From Acidobacteriota bacterium (GTDB taxonomy: Bacteria; Acidobacteriota; Terriglobia; UBA7540), in assembly GCA_003165615.1 (NCBI GenBank), contig PLWR01000614.1, positions 283 to 17,727 on the forward strand: a stretch of 17,445 bases of DNA. The letters run 5' to 3'. The stretch's first letter is position 1. Every line of letters begins with the position of its first letter. The notes under the pieces were generated by a model that did not search any database, was not told where the DNA came from, and saw only the letters and a list, made by a program, of their open reading frames with translations. This document shows positions 8,473 to 15,016 of this stretch, piece by piece. The position numbers were made by a program, and so were the translations under genes.

Positions 8473-8696
8473 GACCCCCTCACCCGGCCTGCCCCGGCTG
8501 GTGAAAGCGCCGGTTGCGGTCCACCCTCTCCCCCAAGGGGGCGAGGGCAGAAATCTTCAGTTGTCAGTTTTCAGTTGCCAGCACCATCTCCTTTGGTGCA
8601 GAAAGACTCATGAATACATCGCCAAAACTAGGAATTCTTACTCCCTCGCCCCCTTGGGGGAGAGGGGGACCGCAAGGCGGTGGGTGAGGGGGTCGG
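8473..8696. repeat. Large imperfect inverted repeat with C-rich arms
   Basis: The left arm runs from CGACCCCCTCACCC (8473-8486) to TCTCCCCCAAGGGGGCGAGGG (ending 8547). The right arm starts with CCCTCGCCCCCTTGGGGGAG (8643-8662) and ends with GGGTGAGGGGGTCG (8682-8695). Both arms also share the internal TTGCGGTCC/GGACCGCAA segment. The left arm carries about 22 extra bases. The roughly 95-base centre contains no ORF. This looks like a non-autonomous intergenic repeat rather than a gene regulatory site. Confidence 0.6.
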
Positions 8697-8733
8697 TACC
8701 AAGATGAAAGAAGCTGTGGAAAAATTACTATCT

Positions 8734-8848
8734 TTACCGCCGAGGCGCTGAGACGCAGAATAGGTGTCAGGCATCAGGTGTTAGGGTTTCCCTTGGCATC
8801 TGGCACCGAACACCTCCTTTGCTCTGCGCCTCCGCGCCGCTGCGGTGA
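8734..8848. repeat. Nested inverted repeat in front of the hydrolase
   Basis: TTACCGCCGAGGCGCTGAGA (from 8734) is the imperfect inverse of the run CTCTGCGCCTCCGCGCCGCT that leads into GCGGTGAC (ending 8849). Between them lies a second, weaker inverted pair: AGGTGTCAGGCATCAGGTGT (8762-8781) and TTGGCATCTGGCACCGAACACCT. The outer arm type (gaggcgcngagacgcagag) recurs in intergenic DNA of many bacteria. It could fold in the 5' leader of the hydrolase mRNA. Confidence 0.5.
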
Positions 8849-8886
8849 CAACGAACTCCGGGGGATTCCAAGGGGAAGGATCAACA

Positions 8887-10818
8887 ATGCGTTCTCGAAT
8901 TGCCCTTCTGTTAGTGATTTTATCTGCGAGCCTCATGCCGCGCGCGTGGGCGCAGGCCAAGCCCCCGGAAGATTTCAATGCCCGGGAGCATTACACCAAG
9001 TACGAATACCGCATCCCCATGCGGGATGGCGTCCACCTGTTTACGGCTGTTTACGTGCCCAAGGACGCGTCCGTCGCCTATCCCTTCCTGGTGGATCGCA
9101 CCCCTTACAGCGTGGCTCCGTATGGAGAGGACCAGTACCGGTCATCGCTCGGCCCCTCTGACGCCTTCGAGCGCGCCGGTTACATTTTCGTCTATCAGGA
9201 CGTGCGGGGGCGCTACATGTCGGAGGGCAAGTTCGTGGAAATGCGCCCGCACATCGATGAGAAGCATGGCAGCCGGGACGTGGACGATAGCTCCGACATG
9301 TACGACACGGTGGAGTGGCTGCTCCACAACGTGCCCAACAACAATGGCAACGTCGGCATTTGGGGAATTTCCTATCCGGGCTTTTTCACTTCGGCCAGTA
9401 TTATCGATTCGCATCCTGCCATCAAGGCCGCCTCACCGCAGGCGCCGATGACCGATCTCTTCATGGGCGATGACGCCTATCACGGCGGCGCTTTCATGCT
9501 CGCGGCCAACTTTGGCTTTTACTCCGGTTTCAAGCCTTTGGAGAATCCCACACCGCCCAAGGCCACTCTGGGATTTGAGTACGGCACCGAGAGCGCCTAC
9601 GAGTTCTTCCTCAAGATGGGGCCGCTCTCGAATGCCAACGCGCGCTACTTCCATGACCAGAGTTTTCTGTGGAGCGATCAAGCCGGACACGACGTGTACG
9701 ACGACTACTGGAAGGCGCGCAATCTCGCCCCCCACCTCAAAAACATTCATTGCGCCGTGTTGACGGTGGGTGGATGGTACGACGCTGAGGACCTTTCCGG
9801 CCCGTTCAAAGTCTTTCGCTCCATCGAGCAGAATGATCCCGGCATTTACAATGGATTGGTGGAGGGCCCCTGGGTACACGGCGGCTGGGCGCACAATGAT
9901 GGCGAACGCCTGGGCAGCGTCAACTTCTCTTCCAAGACTTCGGTCTACTTCCGCGACGACATTCAGTTTCCCTTTTTCGAAAAGTACTTGAAGGGGAAGG
10001 GGACTGAGGACTTGCCCAAGGCCTATGTCTTCGAAACGGGCACCAACGTTTGGCGCAAGTATTCGAGCTGGCCGCCGAAGAATGCCCGGACTCGCGTGCT
10101 CTACTTTCAGGACCAGGGCGGACTGTCCTTCGCGGCCCCGGATGTCAAACAAGAAGCCTTTGACGAATATGTGAGCGACCCGAACCGCCCCGTGCCTTTC
10201 CTGAATTACACGGCCATGGGGGTGCCGCAGGAATACATGGTGGGCGACCAGCGATTCGCCTCCACTCGCCCGGATGTTCTGGTGTACCAGACGGAACCGC
10301 TGGAGCAGGACGTGACGATTGCCGGTCCCATTTCACCGCGCTTGTTCGTTTCCACCACCGGCACCGATTCCGACTTCGTCGTCAAGCTCATTGACGTCTA
10401 CCCGCCTGATTATCCCCAGCCGGTTACCAAAGGGGCGACCGGCACTCCCGCCCCGCCCACGCCACCTCCGCCCACGGATGTCCCGCCTCCACCCATCGTC
10501 ATGGCGGGATACCAGCAGTTGCTGCGAGGCTGGCCCATGCGCGCCAAGTTCCGCGATAGCTTCGAGAAGCCGGAAGCGATGACGCCCGGCAAGGTGGAGG
10601 AGTTGGATTTTACCGCGCCCGACATCAACCACACCTTCCGCCGCAACCATCGCATCATGATTCAGGTGCAGAGTACGTGGTTTCCCCTCATCGACCGCAA
10701 TCCCCAAACCTTTGTGAATATCCCCGACGCCAAGCCCGCGGATTTCCAGAAGGCCACGGAAAGGGTCTATCGCGGGAAAGGAAAATCATCGGGAGTAATT
10801 GTGCACGTGCTGGAATAG
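8887..10818 (+). CDS. Exported CocE/NonD-family (X-Pro dipeptidyl-peptidase S15-like) hydrolase
   Basis: A 643-residue serine hydrolase, probably secreted to the periplasm. ATG 8887 is chosen because it follows GGGGAAGGA by a good distance and opens a signal peptide (MRSRIALLLVILSASLMPRAWAQA, cleavage near residue 24). A longer in-frame start at 8845 would bury the signal. The alpha/beta hydrolase part has YRIPMRDGVHLFTAVY (41-56) and the nucleophile S162 in WGISYPG. The acid is D299 in GGWYDAED and the histidine H331 in GPWVHGGW. This is a complete triad in the order known for cocaine esterase, glutaryl-7-ACA acylase and alpha-amino-acid ester hydrolases. The C-terminal jelly-roll domain (about 435-643) is interrupted by a proline-rich stretch at 520-537. 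The reaction is ester or amide cleavage; the natural substrate is unknown. It is monocistronic by position, with a hairpin right after the stop. Confidence 0.9.
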   Translation: MRSRIALLLVILSASLMPRAWAQAKPPEDFNAREHYTKYEYRIPMRDGVHLFTAVYVPKDASVAYPFLVDRTPYSVAPYGEDQYRSSLGPSDAFERAGYIFVYQDVRGRYMSEGKFVEMRPHIDEKHGSRDVDDSSDMYDTVEWLLHNVPNNNGNVGIWGISYPGFFTSASIIDSHPAIKAASPQAPMTDLFMGDDAYHGGAFMLAANFGFYSGFKPLENPTPPKATLGFEYGTESAYEFFLKMGPLSNANARYFHDQSFLWSDQAGHDVYDDYWKARNLAPHLKNIHCAVLTVGGWYDAEDLSGPFKVFRSIEQNDPGIYNGLVEGPWVHGGWAHNDGERLGSVNFSSKTSVYFRDDIQFPFFEKYLKGKGTEDLPKAYVFETGTNVWRKYSSWPPKNARTRVLYFQDQGGLSFAAPDVKQEAFDEYVSDPNRPVPFLNYTAMGVPQEYMVGDQRFASTRPDVLVYQTEPLEQDVTIAGPISPRLFVSTTGTDSDFVVKLIDVYPPDYPQPVTKGATGTPAPPTPPPPTDVPPPPIVMAGYQQLLRGWPMRAKFRDSFEKPEAMTPGKVEELDFTAPDINHTFRRNHRIMIQVQSTWFPLIDRNPQTFVNIPDAKPADFQKATERVYRGKGKSSGVIVHVLE

Positions 10819-10826
10819 CGGGTAGC

Positions 10827-10855
10827 GAGTTATTCCGGTCCGGCCGGAATTACTC
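10827..10855 (+). terminator. Hairpin after the CocE-type hydrolase
   Basis: GAGTTATTCCGG (10827-10838), loop TCCGG, and CCGGAATTACTC (10844-10855) form a 12-bp stem with a single T-T mismatch, starting nine bases after the stop codon. A short CTTTTC follows at 10861-10866, so it is a plausible though not ideal intrinsic terminator. Confidence 0.5.
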
Positions 10856-10918
10856 CGCGGCTTTTCGTCATCCGATATTAATTCGTATGTGGACGTTTTC
10901 GATTAAGAGCCGCCAGGC

Positions 10919-10948
10919 TTTACTTACGCAGCATGGTCATAGTATTAT
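10919..10948 (+). promoter_or_regulatory. Candidate promoter of the toxin-antitoxin pair
   Basis: TTTACT (10919-10924) and TATTAT (10943-10948) are separated by 18 bases. The -10 element lies inside the inverted repeat at 10932-10955, so a repressor bound there would block the polymerase. Found by eye. Confidence 0.35.
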
Positions 10949-10975
10949 GACCATGGATAAAAACATATGACCATG
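10932..10975 (+). promoter_or_regulatory. Putative autoregulatory operator: three TATGACCATG half-sites
   Basis: CATGGTCATA (10932-10941) and TATGACCATG (10946-10955) form a perfect 10-bp inverted repeat around GTAT. The same TATGACCATG recurs at 10966-10975, exactly 20 bases from the previous copy, and contains the start codons of the antitoxin gene. Two helical turns between direct copies and overlap with the predicted -10 box fit an operator for a Phd/YefM-PIN complex, which in known pairs represses its own promoter. Confidence 0.6.
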
Positions 10976-11206
10976 AAGACGATGCCGGCAGGAGAGTTCA
11001 AGGCAAAGTGCCTGAATATGATGGATCAGGTTCTGAAGACACGCGAACCCCTGGTGATCACCAAGCGGGGCAAACCCGTCGCCAAGCTGGTTCCTGCGGA
11101 CAAGCCCGGCAACGACATCTTTGGATGCCTCAAAGGGGTTGTTAAGATCGTGGGTGATATTGAATCGCCCATTCTGTCTCCGGAGGATTGGAAGGCGCTG
11201 CGGTGA
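10973..11206 (+). CDS. Phd/YefM-family antitoxin
   Basis: A 77-residue protein (79 if the ATG at 10967 is used) of the Phd/YefM antitoxin family. It is a small DNA-binding protein that neutralises the partner toxin and usually represses the operon. The N-terminal part MKTMPAGEFKAKCLNMMDQV followed by EPLVITKRGKPVAKLVP is the family signature. The C-terminal tail (IFGCLKGVVKIVGDIESPILSPEDWKALR) is the usual toxin-wrapping segment. ATG 10973 is preferred because the family typically begins with M-K-T/x-M-P-A-G-E-F-K, but either start lies within an operator half-site and no strong ribosome site is seen. Its stop TGA overlaps the GTG start of the toxin gene by two bases within GTGA, the usual coupling of such pairs. 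Confidence 0.9.
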   Translation: MKTMPAGEFKAKCLNMMDQVLKTREPLVITKRGKPVAKLVPADKPGNDIFGCLKGVVKIVGDIESPILSPEDWKALR

Positions 11207-11598
11207 TCCTGCTCGATACTCACGCTTGGGTGTGGCTGGTGGCGGACCCGGCGCGACTTTCGCGCGGCGCGGCCTCGGCCATTCGCCGGGCTCGCGCGAG
11301 TCAGGGAATCGGCATCGCTGCCATCAGCCTTTGGGAACTTGCCATGATGTTTTCACGGGGCCGCCTGGAAGCGATGGGAACCCCGGAAGCCTCAGTGCAA
11401 CTCGTAATAGACCGCTCGGGTGTGATCGTAAAGCCTCTCACCCCGGAAGTGGCGGCTCTGGCAACGCAGTTCCCCCCGGACTTCCCCCTTGACCCCGCCG
11501 ACCGCCTCATCGCCGCCACCGCGCGCGCCGAGGGCCTGACCTTGATCACCCGGGACGAGCGCATCCGCAAGTCTCCTCTGGTAAGAACCATTTGGTAG
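11203..11598 (+). CDS. PIN-domain (VapC-like) toxin ribonuclease
   Basis: A 131-residue PIN-domain protein, a Mg-dependent endoribonuclease that in known pairs cleaves tRNA or rRNA to stop growth. The acidic active site is present: D5 in LLDTHAWVW, E45 in SLWELAMM, D100 in DPADRLIAATA and D118 in LITRDERI. Length and motif order are those of complete VapC proteins. The GTG start at 11203 overlaps the antitoxin stop (GTGA), with GGAAGG about seven bases upstream. A TTG at 11188 is in frame but lies inside the antitoxin gene and is less likely. It pairs with the Phd/YefM antitoxin upstream; the specific RNA target is unknown. Confidence 0.9.
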   Translation: MILLDTHAWVWLVADPARLSRGAASAIRRARASQGIGIAAISLWELAMMFSRGRLEAMGTPEASVQLVIDRSGVIVKPLTPEVAALATQFPPDFPLDPADRLIAATARAEGLTLITRDERIRKSPLVRTIW

Positions 11599-11712
11599 TG
11601 CCCCGAAGTTGTAATTCCGCAAGAGAAAATCAGAAGGCAAAAGGCAGGCTGGCGCGGTGTTGAAAGTCTTTAAGGGCCCGGTGGCCCGATGTATCGATGA
11701 ACTGATGAATCC

Positions 11713-11765
11713 ATGGGTCAATCGCAAATCACAAATCGAACATCATCAATCGCCAATCGACCCAT
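11713..11765. repeat. AATCG-type degenerate repeat with 7-bp inverted ends
   Basis: ATGGGTC (11713-11719) and GACCCAT (11759-11765) are perfect inverses. They enclose degenerate units such as AATCGCAAATCACAAATCGA and CATCAATCGCCAATC. The pattern is typical of low-complexity intergenic repeat clusters; no function is evident. Confidence 0.45.
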
Positions 11766-11786
11766 GACGCGATGCGCCGATTGCCG

Positions 11787-11875
11787 GGTAGTGTCTCAGT
11801 TTGAATTTGTAGCGGCGAGTTTACCTCGCCATATGGCGGCGTAAAGCCGCCTCTACATCAAACTGAGACACTACC
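11787..11875. repeat. 89-bp palindromic element (MITE-like) with two internal hairpins
   Basis: Perfect 18-bp terminal inverted repeats: GGTAGTGTCTCAGTTTGA (11787-11804) and its inverse (11858-11875). The interior has two compact hairpins. One is GGCGAG-TTTAC-CTCGCC (11814-11830) and the other GGCGGC-GTAAA-GCCGCC (11836-11852). The two halves are also inverse to each other at about 17 of 22 positions. The element encodes nothing. Terminal repeats of this kind suggest a non-autonomous mobile element or a REP-like unit; no target duplication was clear. Confidence 0.6.
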
Positions 11876-11891
11876 GGATGCCGAATACACC

Positions 11892-11921
11892 TTGACGCGC
11901 GGGAAAGCTCAGTGCTAGGTT
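11892..11921 (+). promoter_or_regulatory. Candidate promoter of the NxxGxxxF-repeat protein gene
   Basis: TTGACG (11892-11897) and TAGGTT (11916-11921) are separated by 18 bases. The -35 is good and the -10 matches at three of six positions. Transcription would begin about 100 bases before the likely TTG start. Confidence 0.35.
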
Positions 11922-12028
11922 GCGTGATTCCGGATTCATGGGGTGCGAGGATGGTGATGCGGGGAACTTGGAGCCGCAAATCATTCCCGACGCGGCGGCC
12001 GAGGCAAATAGGAAGGGAGAATCGGAGT

Positions 12029-13267
12029 TTGAATCAGAACTTGGGAAGAAGGAAGTTTGCCAGACTCGGTAAGGCATTGGCGTTGGGCGCGCTCCTGATG
12101 GTATTGGCGGGCGGCGCGCATCCGGCCTTTGCCCAACTGAACACGCGCCTGCTGCTCGCGAGCGGGACGGAAGTTCCCGGGCATGGTGGACTGGCCTTTG
12201 GTCCATTCCTGAGCGTGGCGATGAATGGCAACCAGGACATCATCTTTCTGACCAGCATGCGCAGCCCGCGCGCGGAGATCCGCGCCGTAGTGCGTTCCAT
12301 CGGCGTCAGCTTTTCCGTGGTAGCTTTTCAGGGACTGCTGGGACCGTTTCCCCGCACGACCTACGACAGCTTTAGCGCCCCCAGCATGAATGATTCCGGG
12401 GTGATGGCATTCACGGCGACATTGGTTACCGATCAGGCCGATGTGCCGACGGCGGCGGTGGTGCGGCAGGAAGGCGTGAAGCCCAAGTCGGTGGTGACCA
12501 ATCTGGATGCGCCACCGGGCCTTGCGGGGGCAAAGTTCGAGGAGTTTTCGGCGCCGCTGGTGACCTCCGACGGCAGCTTATTGTTCGGAGCGCGCTGGTC
12601 CGGGAAGGGCGCGGGTAGCGGGTTGTTTCTGTGGAGCACTCGCGGCCTCCAGGCGCTCTCGTTGCCGGCGGGATTAAAGCTTGGGCCCTCGGAGCTGCTG
12701 GAGCCCTTCTTCTTCGGCCACGATGAGGCGGCCTTCCTTCGCCGCGGCGCTTCTGCTGCTGTTGCCACCGAGCAGTTCTTCCGCGCCATCGCTGTCCAAT
12801 CCTTTCAGGAGTTGCAACCGCCCCCGGATCCCAACCGCACGGCGGAACTGCTGGCGGCTCGACCGGACGTGCAGCCTGTGCAAATGCTGCTGGTCTACCT
12901 TGAGAACGGGAGCATTCAGGCCGCCTTGCTCGCCGGCGACCCCACCAAGCCCGTCATGGCCAAACAATCGCTCAGCACCACGCCGCTTAAGTCCGTGGAT
13001 AAGATCGTGAGCCTCACCATCGGGTCGCGAGGCAACATGATCTTCGCCGCTGCCCCCACCGACGCGCCCAACGACTTGGCGCTCTATTGCAACTGCGATG
13101 GACAGTCGAACCGGCTGACGGCGCCCGAGGATTTCCTGCCTATCACGGCGGCGGGACCGGGAAAACCCATCCTCTCCCTCACCGGCGATACCCAGCAAAC
13201 CATCGCCTTCATCGCTCCCGGGGTTAGCGGTGATAACACCGCGATTTACGTCACGGCGATTCATTGA
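12029..13267 (+). CDS. Exported protein with NxxGxxxF-type repeats, function unknown
   Basis: About 412 residues from the TTG at 12029, preceded by GGAAGGGAGA. A second in-frame TTG at 12041 is possible. The frame is open further upstream (to 11912), but that part is arginine-rich and would precede the signal peptide. The N-terminus after RRKFARLGK is a clear signal peptide (ALALGALLMVLAGGAHPAFA), so the protein is exported. The body contains spaced hydrophobic strands with the pattern N/D-x-x-G-x-x-x-F: MNDSGVMAFTATL is exact. NGNQDIIFLTS, TSDGSLLFGARW, GSRGNMIFAAA and TGDTQQTIAFIA are looser copies. I associate this spacing with the choice-of-anchor NxxGxxxF tandem-repeat proteins of Acidobacteria and relatives, probably beta-propeller-like. 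No catalytic motif, cell-wall anchor or enzyme domain is visible. It is not obviously in an operon. Confidence 0.75.
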   Translation: MNQNLGRRKFARLGKALALGALLMVLAGGAHPAFAQLNTRLLLASGTEVPGHGGLAFGPFLSVAMNGNQDIIFLTSMRSPRAEIRAVVRSIGVSFSVVAFQGLLGPFPRTTYDSFSAPSMNDSGVMAFTATLVTDQADVPTAAVVRQEGVKPKSVVTNLDAPPGLAGAKFEEFSAPLVTSDGSLLFGARWSGKGAGSGLFLWSTRGLQALSLPAGLKLGPSELLEPFFFGHDEAAFLRRGASAAVATEQFFRAIAVQSFQELQPPPDPNRTAELLAARPDVQPVQMLLVYLENGSIQAALLAGDPTKPVMAKQSLSTTPLKSVDKIVSLTIGSRGNMIFAAAPTDAPNDLALYCNCDGQSNRLTAPEDFLPITAAGPGKPILSLTGDTQQTIAFIAPGVSGDNTAIYVTAIH

Positions 13268-13278
13268 AAGCAGTTCAA

Positions 13279-13299
13279 AGTTGATAGTTGATAGTTGAT
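13279..13299. repeat. Three tandem copies of AGTTGAT
   Basis: AGTTGAT occurs at 13279-13285, 13286-13292 and 13293-13299, followed by AGTGG, a few bases after the stop of the repeat-protein gene. It is a simple heptamer tandem repeat. Related runs (CAGTTGTCAGTTTTCAGTTG) occur at 8558-8578. Confidence 0.7.
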
Positions 13300-13383
13300 A
13301 GTGGTAAGAATCCAGCCAAGGGCAGTGATTATAACGTGGGTAATTATTAGTATTTAATATGTAATTGGGTTAATGCAGGATCA

Positions 13384-13414
13384 TGGAAGAGCGGAGCTGT
13401 GCTCCGCCCTTCCA
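13384..13414. terminator. Strong hairpin between convergent genes
   Basis: GGAAG-A-GCGGAGC (13385-13397), loop TGT, GCTCCGC-C-CTTCC (13401-13413). This is a 12-bp stem with one A-C mismatch, plus an outer T-A pair. It lies about 25 bases downstream of the helicase stop and downstream of the oppositely oriented repeat-protein gene. It may stop transcription from both sides, though no T-tract is adjacent. The sequence type is also a common dispersed palindrome. Confidence 0.5.
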
Positions 13415-13436
13415 GGCCCGGATGGCGAAGTTCGGC

Positions 13437-14705
13437 TTAACCCTCCATCTGGATTTGCAGCACCTCTCCCGGGAGCTTCTGCATTCGAGCCCTGGGTGCG
13501 GATTCGGCGCGGTCGATGAAGCTGGTGGTACTGGACCCGTGGCGATGGGAAGCTGGCGTTGGGATGGATGTACCATCCGTCTTTTCCCAGGAATCAACGC
13601 CCTCACGCATTCGCTCCATACGAAGACCCAGCGTGCGCTCCAATTGCTGGAGGTCGGTGTGCTGGTCTCGGGCAAAGAGGGTGGAGGCGACTCCGCGTTC
13701 ACCCATGCGTCCAGTGCGTCCGGCGCGATGGATAAAAGCCTCGGCATCGGCGGGCATATCGTAGTTGATGACGTGGGCGATGTCCTGCACGTGGATGCCG
13801 CGGGAAGCCACGTCAGTGGCCACCAGGACGCGGTAGCTTCCGCGCTGGAAACCGGCCAGAGCGGCAGTGCGCTGCGATTGCGTGCGGTCACCGTGAATCA
13901 TGGCCGCCGCAAATCCCTGGCGGATCAGAGTCTTGGCCAGGCGTTCGGTTCCACGCTTGGTGCGCGCGAAGACCAGGCAGCGGCCCTTCTCGCGCGTGAG
14001 CAAGCGCTGCAGGACTTCCTGTTTGCGGTCGTGGGCAACCTCGAAGGCCTGGACGCGCACGTTCTCCGTGGGCTTGGTGGTTGACCCGAAGGCCAGCCGC
14101 ACTGCATTTCTCTGGTAATCATTCACGAGGCGTGCGACTTCGGGCGCCATGGTTGCGGAGAAGCACATCGTCTGGCGCTCACTGGGCAGCGTGGCCACAA
14201 TGCGGCGAACGGCGGGAAGGAATCCCATGTCCACCATGCGATCGGCCTCATCGAGGATGAGGATTCGCAGGGCGCGAAAGTTGATGAGCTTGCGGCCGAG
14301 GTAGTCCTCCAAGCGGCCGGGAGTGGCCACCACCAGGCGAGCACCCTTGCGGAGGGCGGTGAGCTGTGTCGATTCCGCCAGGCCTCCCACCACCAGTGCC
14401 GCGGGCATCAGCTTCTTCCCGCGCAGGTCGTTGTATTGATCCACCACTTGCATGGCCAGTTCGCGGGTGGGGACGAGCACCAGGGCGGCGATTCCGGGCA
14501 CATCGCTTTGCAGCAAGTGCTCCATGATCGGAATCAGGAATGCCAGCGTCTTGCCGGTCCCGGTTTGGGCGGTGGCAAGTACGTCCTTGCCCGCAAGCGC
14601 CTCGGGGATCGTCGCAGCTTGCACCGGCGTCGGGATGGTAAAGTTCGCTGCGGCCAACCGGTCCTTGGTATATTGTGAAATCGTGAGTTCGGAAAAACTT
14701 TGCAT
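13437..14705 (-). CDS. DEAD-box RNA helicase, RhlE-like
   Basis: A 422-residue ATP-dependent RNA helicase with every family motif. These are the Q motif (FTIPTPVQAATIP, 22-34), motif I AQTGTGKT (46-53), Ia PTRELA (79-84), GG (107-108), Ib TPGR (128-131), II DEAD (152-155) and III SAT (183-185). The second domain has LVFARTKRGTERLA (244-257), the motif V region VLVATDVASRGIHV (293-306) and motif VI HRAGRTGR (326-333). The tail after residue 370 is short and without a recognised RNA-binding domain, closer to RhlE than to DbpA or CsdA. Such enzymes unwind structured RNA in ribosome assembly, mRNA decay or cold adaptation. The purine-rich ribosome site AGAAGAAAAGA precedes ATG 14705. It stands alone, with a long upstream leader (see promoter). 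Confidence 0.93.
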   Translation of the reverse strand: MQSFSELTISQYTKDRLAAANFTIPTPVQAATIPEALAGKDVLATAQTGTGKTLAFLIPIMEHLLQSDVPGIAALVLVPTRELAMQVVDQYNDLRGKKLMPAALVVGGLAESTQLTALRKGARLVVATPGRLEDYLGRKLINFRALRILILDEADRMVDMGFLPAVRRIVATLPSERQTMCFSATMAPEVARLVNDYQRNAVRLAFGSTTKPTENVRVQAFEVAHDRKQEVLQRLLTREKGRCLVFARTKRGTERLAKTLIRQGFAAAMIHGDRTQSQRTAALAGFQRGSYRVLVATDVASRGIHVQDIAHVINYDMPADAEAFIHRAGRTGRMGERGVASTLFARDQHTDLQQLERTLGLRMERMREGVDSWEKTDGTSIPTPASHRHGSSTTSFIDRAESAPRARMQKLPGEVLQIQMEG

Positions 14706-14903
14706 TGATCTTTTCTTCTTTTCTCTGGCGGAGGTAACTGTTGGGCGCGGACATACAGCTACCCGCGCACATAAACCTGCGTGACCAGACTTGTTTTAGA
14801 TTGCGCTGAAGACTTACGGAGAGAAACCGGAGGCGGAAATTATCGACTCAAAAACATGCCTTGAGCAGCCGCACCACACAACCGCGGTAATAAGCGCTGA
14901 TTA

Positions 14904-14932
14904 ACAATAGCACACTATTTCATTTGCGGCAA
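14904..14932 (-). promoter_or_regulatory. Candidate sigma-70 promoter of the helicase
   Basis: On the minus strand, TTGCCG (14932-14927) and TATTGT (14909-14904) are separated by 17 bases; each matches consensus at four of six positions. Transcription would start near 14897 and leave about 190 untranslated bases before the start codon. Found by eye. Confidence 0.35.
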
Positions 14933-14960
14933 TTCGAATAACGATAATTGTGGCAAAGTC

Positions 14961-14988
14961 GTAGGGGCGGTTCGCGAACCGCCCCTAC
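14961..14988. repeat. Perfect 28-bp palindrome, possible terminator
   Basis: GTAGGGGCGGTTCG (14961-14974) is followed immediately by its exact reverse complement to 14988. It lies 28 bases beyond the stop codon of the oxidoreductase gene and could act as its terminator. The same kind of GTAGGGGCGG palindrome is a widespread dispersed repeat, so an origin as a repeat element is equally likely. Confidence 0.65.
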
Positions 14989-15016
14989 AAGTTTAGAACG
15001 TTGACCTTCCGTTCGC

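Larger units (their letters stand above)
8401..8886. other. Intergenic region packed with inverted repeats
   Basis: No gene is supported in these 486 bases between the leftward sugar operon and the rightward hydrolase gene. Apart from the operon promoter at its left end, the stretch is made of direct GGCAGAAAGCGGAAGGCGGAAG-like runs (8443-8470), a large C-rich inverted repeat (8473-8696), TCAGTTGTCAGTTTTCAGTTG-type runs (8558-8580) and a second nested inverted repeat (8734-8848). A promoter for the hydrolase was not recognised. Confidence 0.6.
11599..12028. other. Repeat-rich intergenic region
   Basis: No gene is supported in these 430 bases between the toxin and the next gene. It holds GCAAAAGGCAGG-type runs (11630-11650) and an AATCG-type repeat bounded by ATGGGTC (11713-11719) and GACCCAT (11759-11765). 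It also holds an 89-bp palindromic element (11787-11875) and a candidate promoter (11892-11921). Insertions seem to have accumulated here. Confidence 0.6.
14706..15016. other. Leader region of the helicase and perfect palindrome
   Basis: No gene is supported in these 311 bases. They contain the predicted long 5' leader of the helicase mRNA (14706 to about 14898), its candidate promoter (14904-14932) and a perfect 28-bp palindrome (14961-14988) that lies downstream of the oxidoreductase stop. Confidence 0.5.

Noticed and set aside
11892..11921. Similarity to a synthetic constitutive promoter (TTGACG...CTCAGT.CTAGGT)
   Set aside because: The match is partial, the spacer differs and there is no other vector-like sequence around; it is treated as an ordinary native promoter candidate.
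13279..13299. Start of a CRISPR array
   Set aside because: The unit is only 7 bases, directly tandem without spacers, and no cas gene is present.
13383..14084. 233-residue open frame on the + strand
   Set aside because: It is antisense to the helicase, whose motifs are all present on the minus strand.
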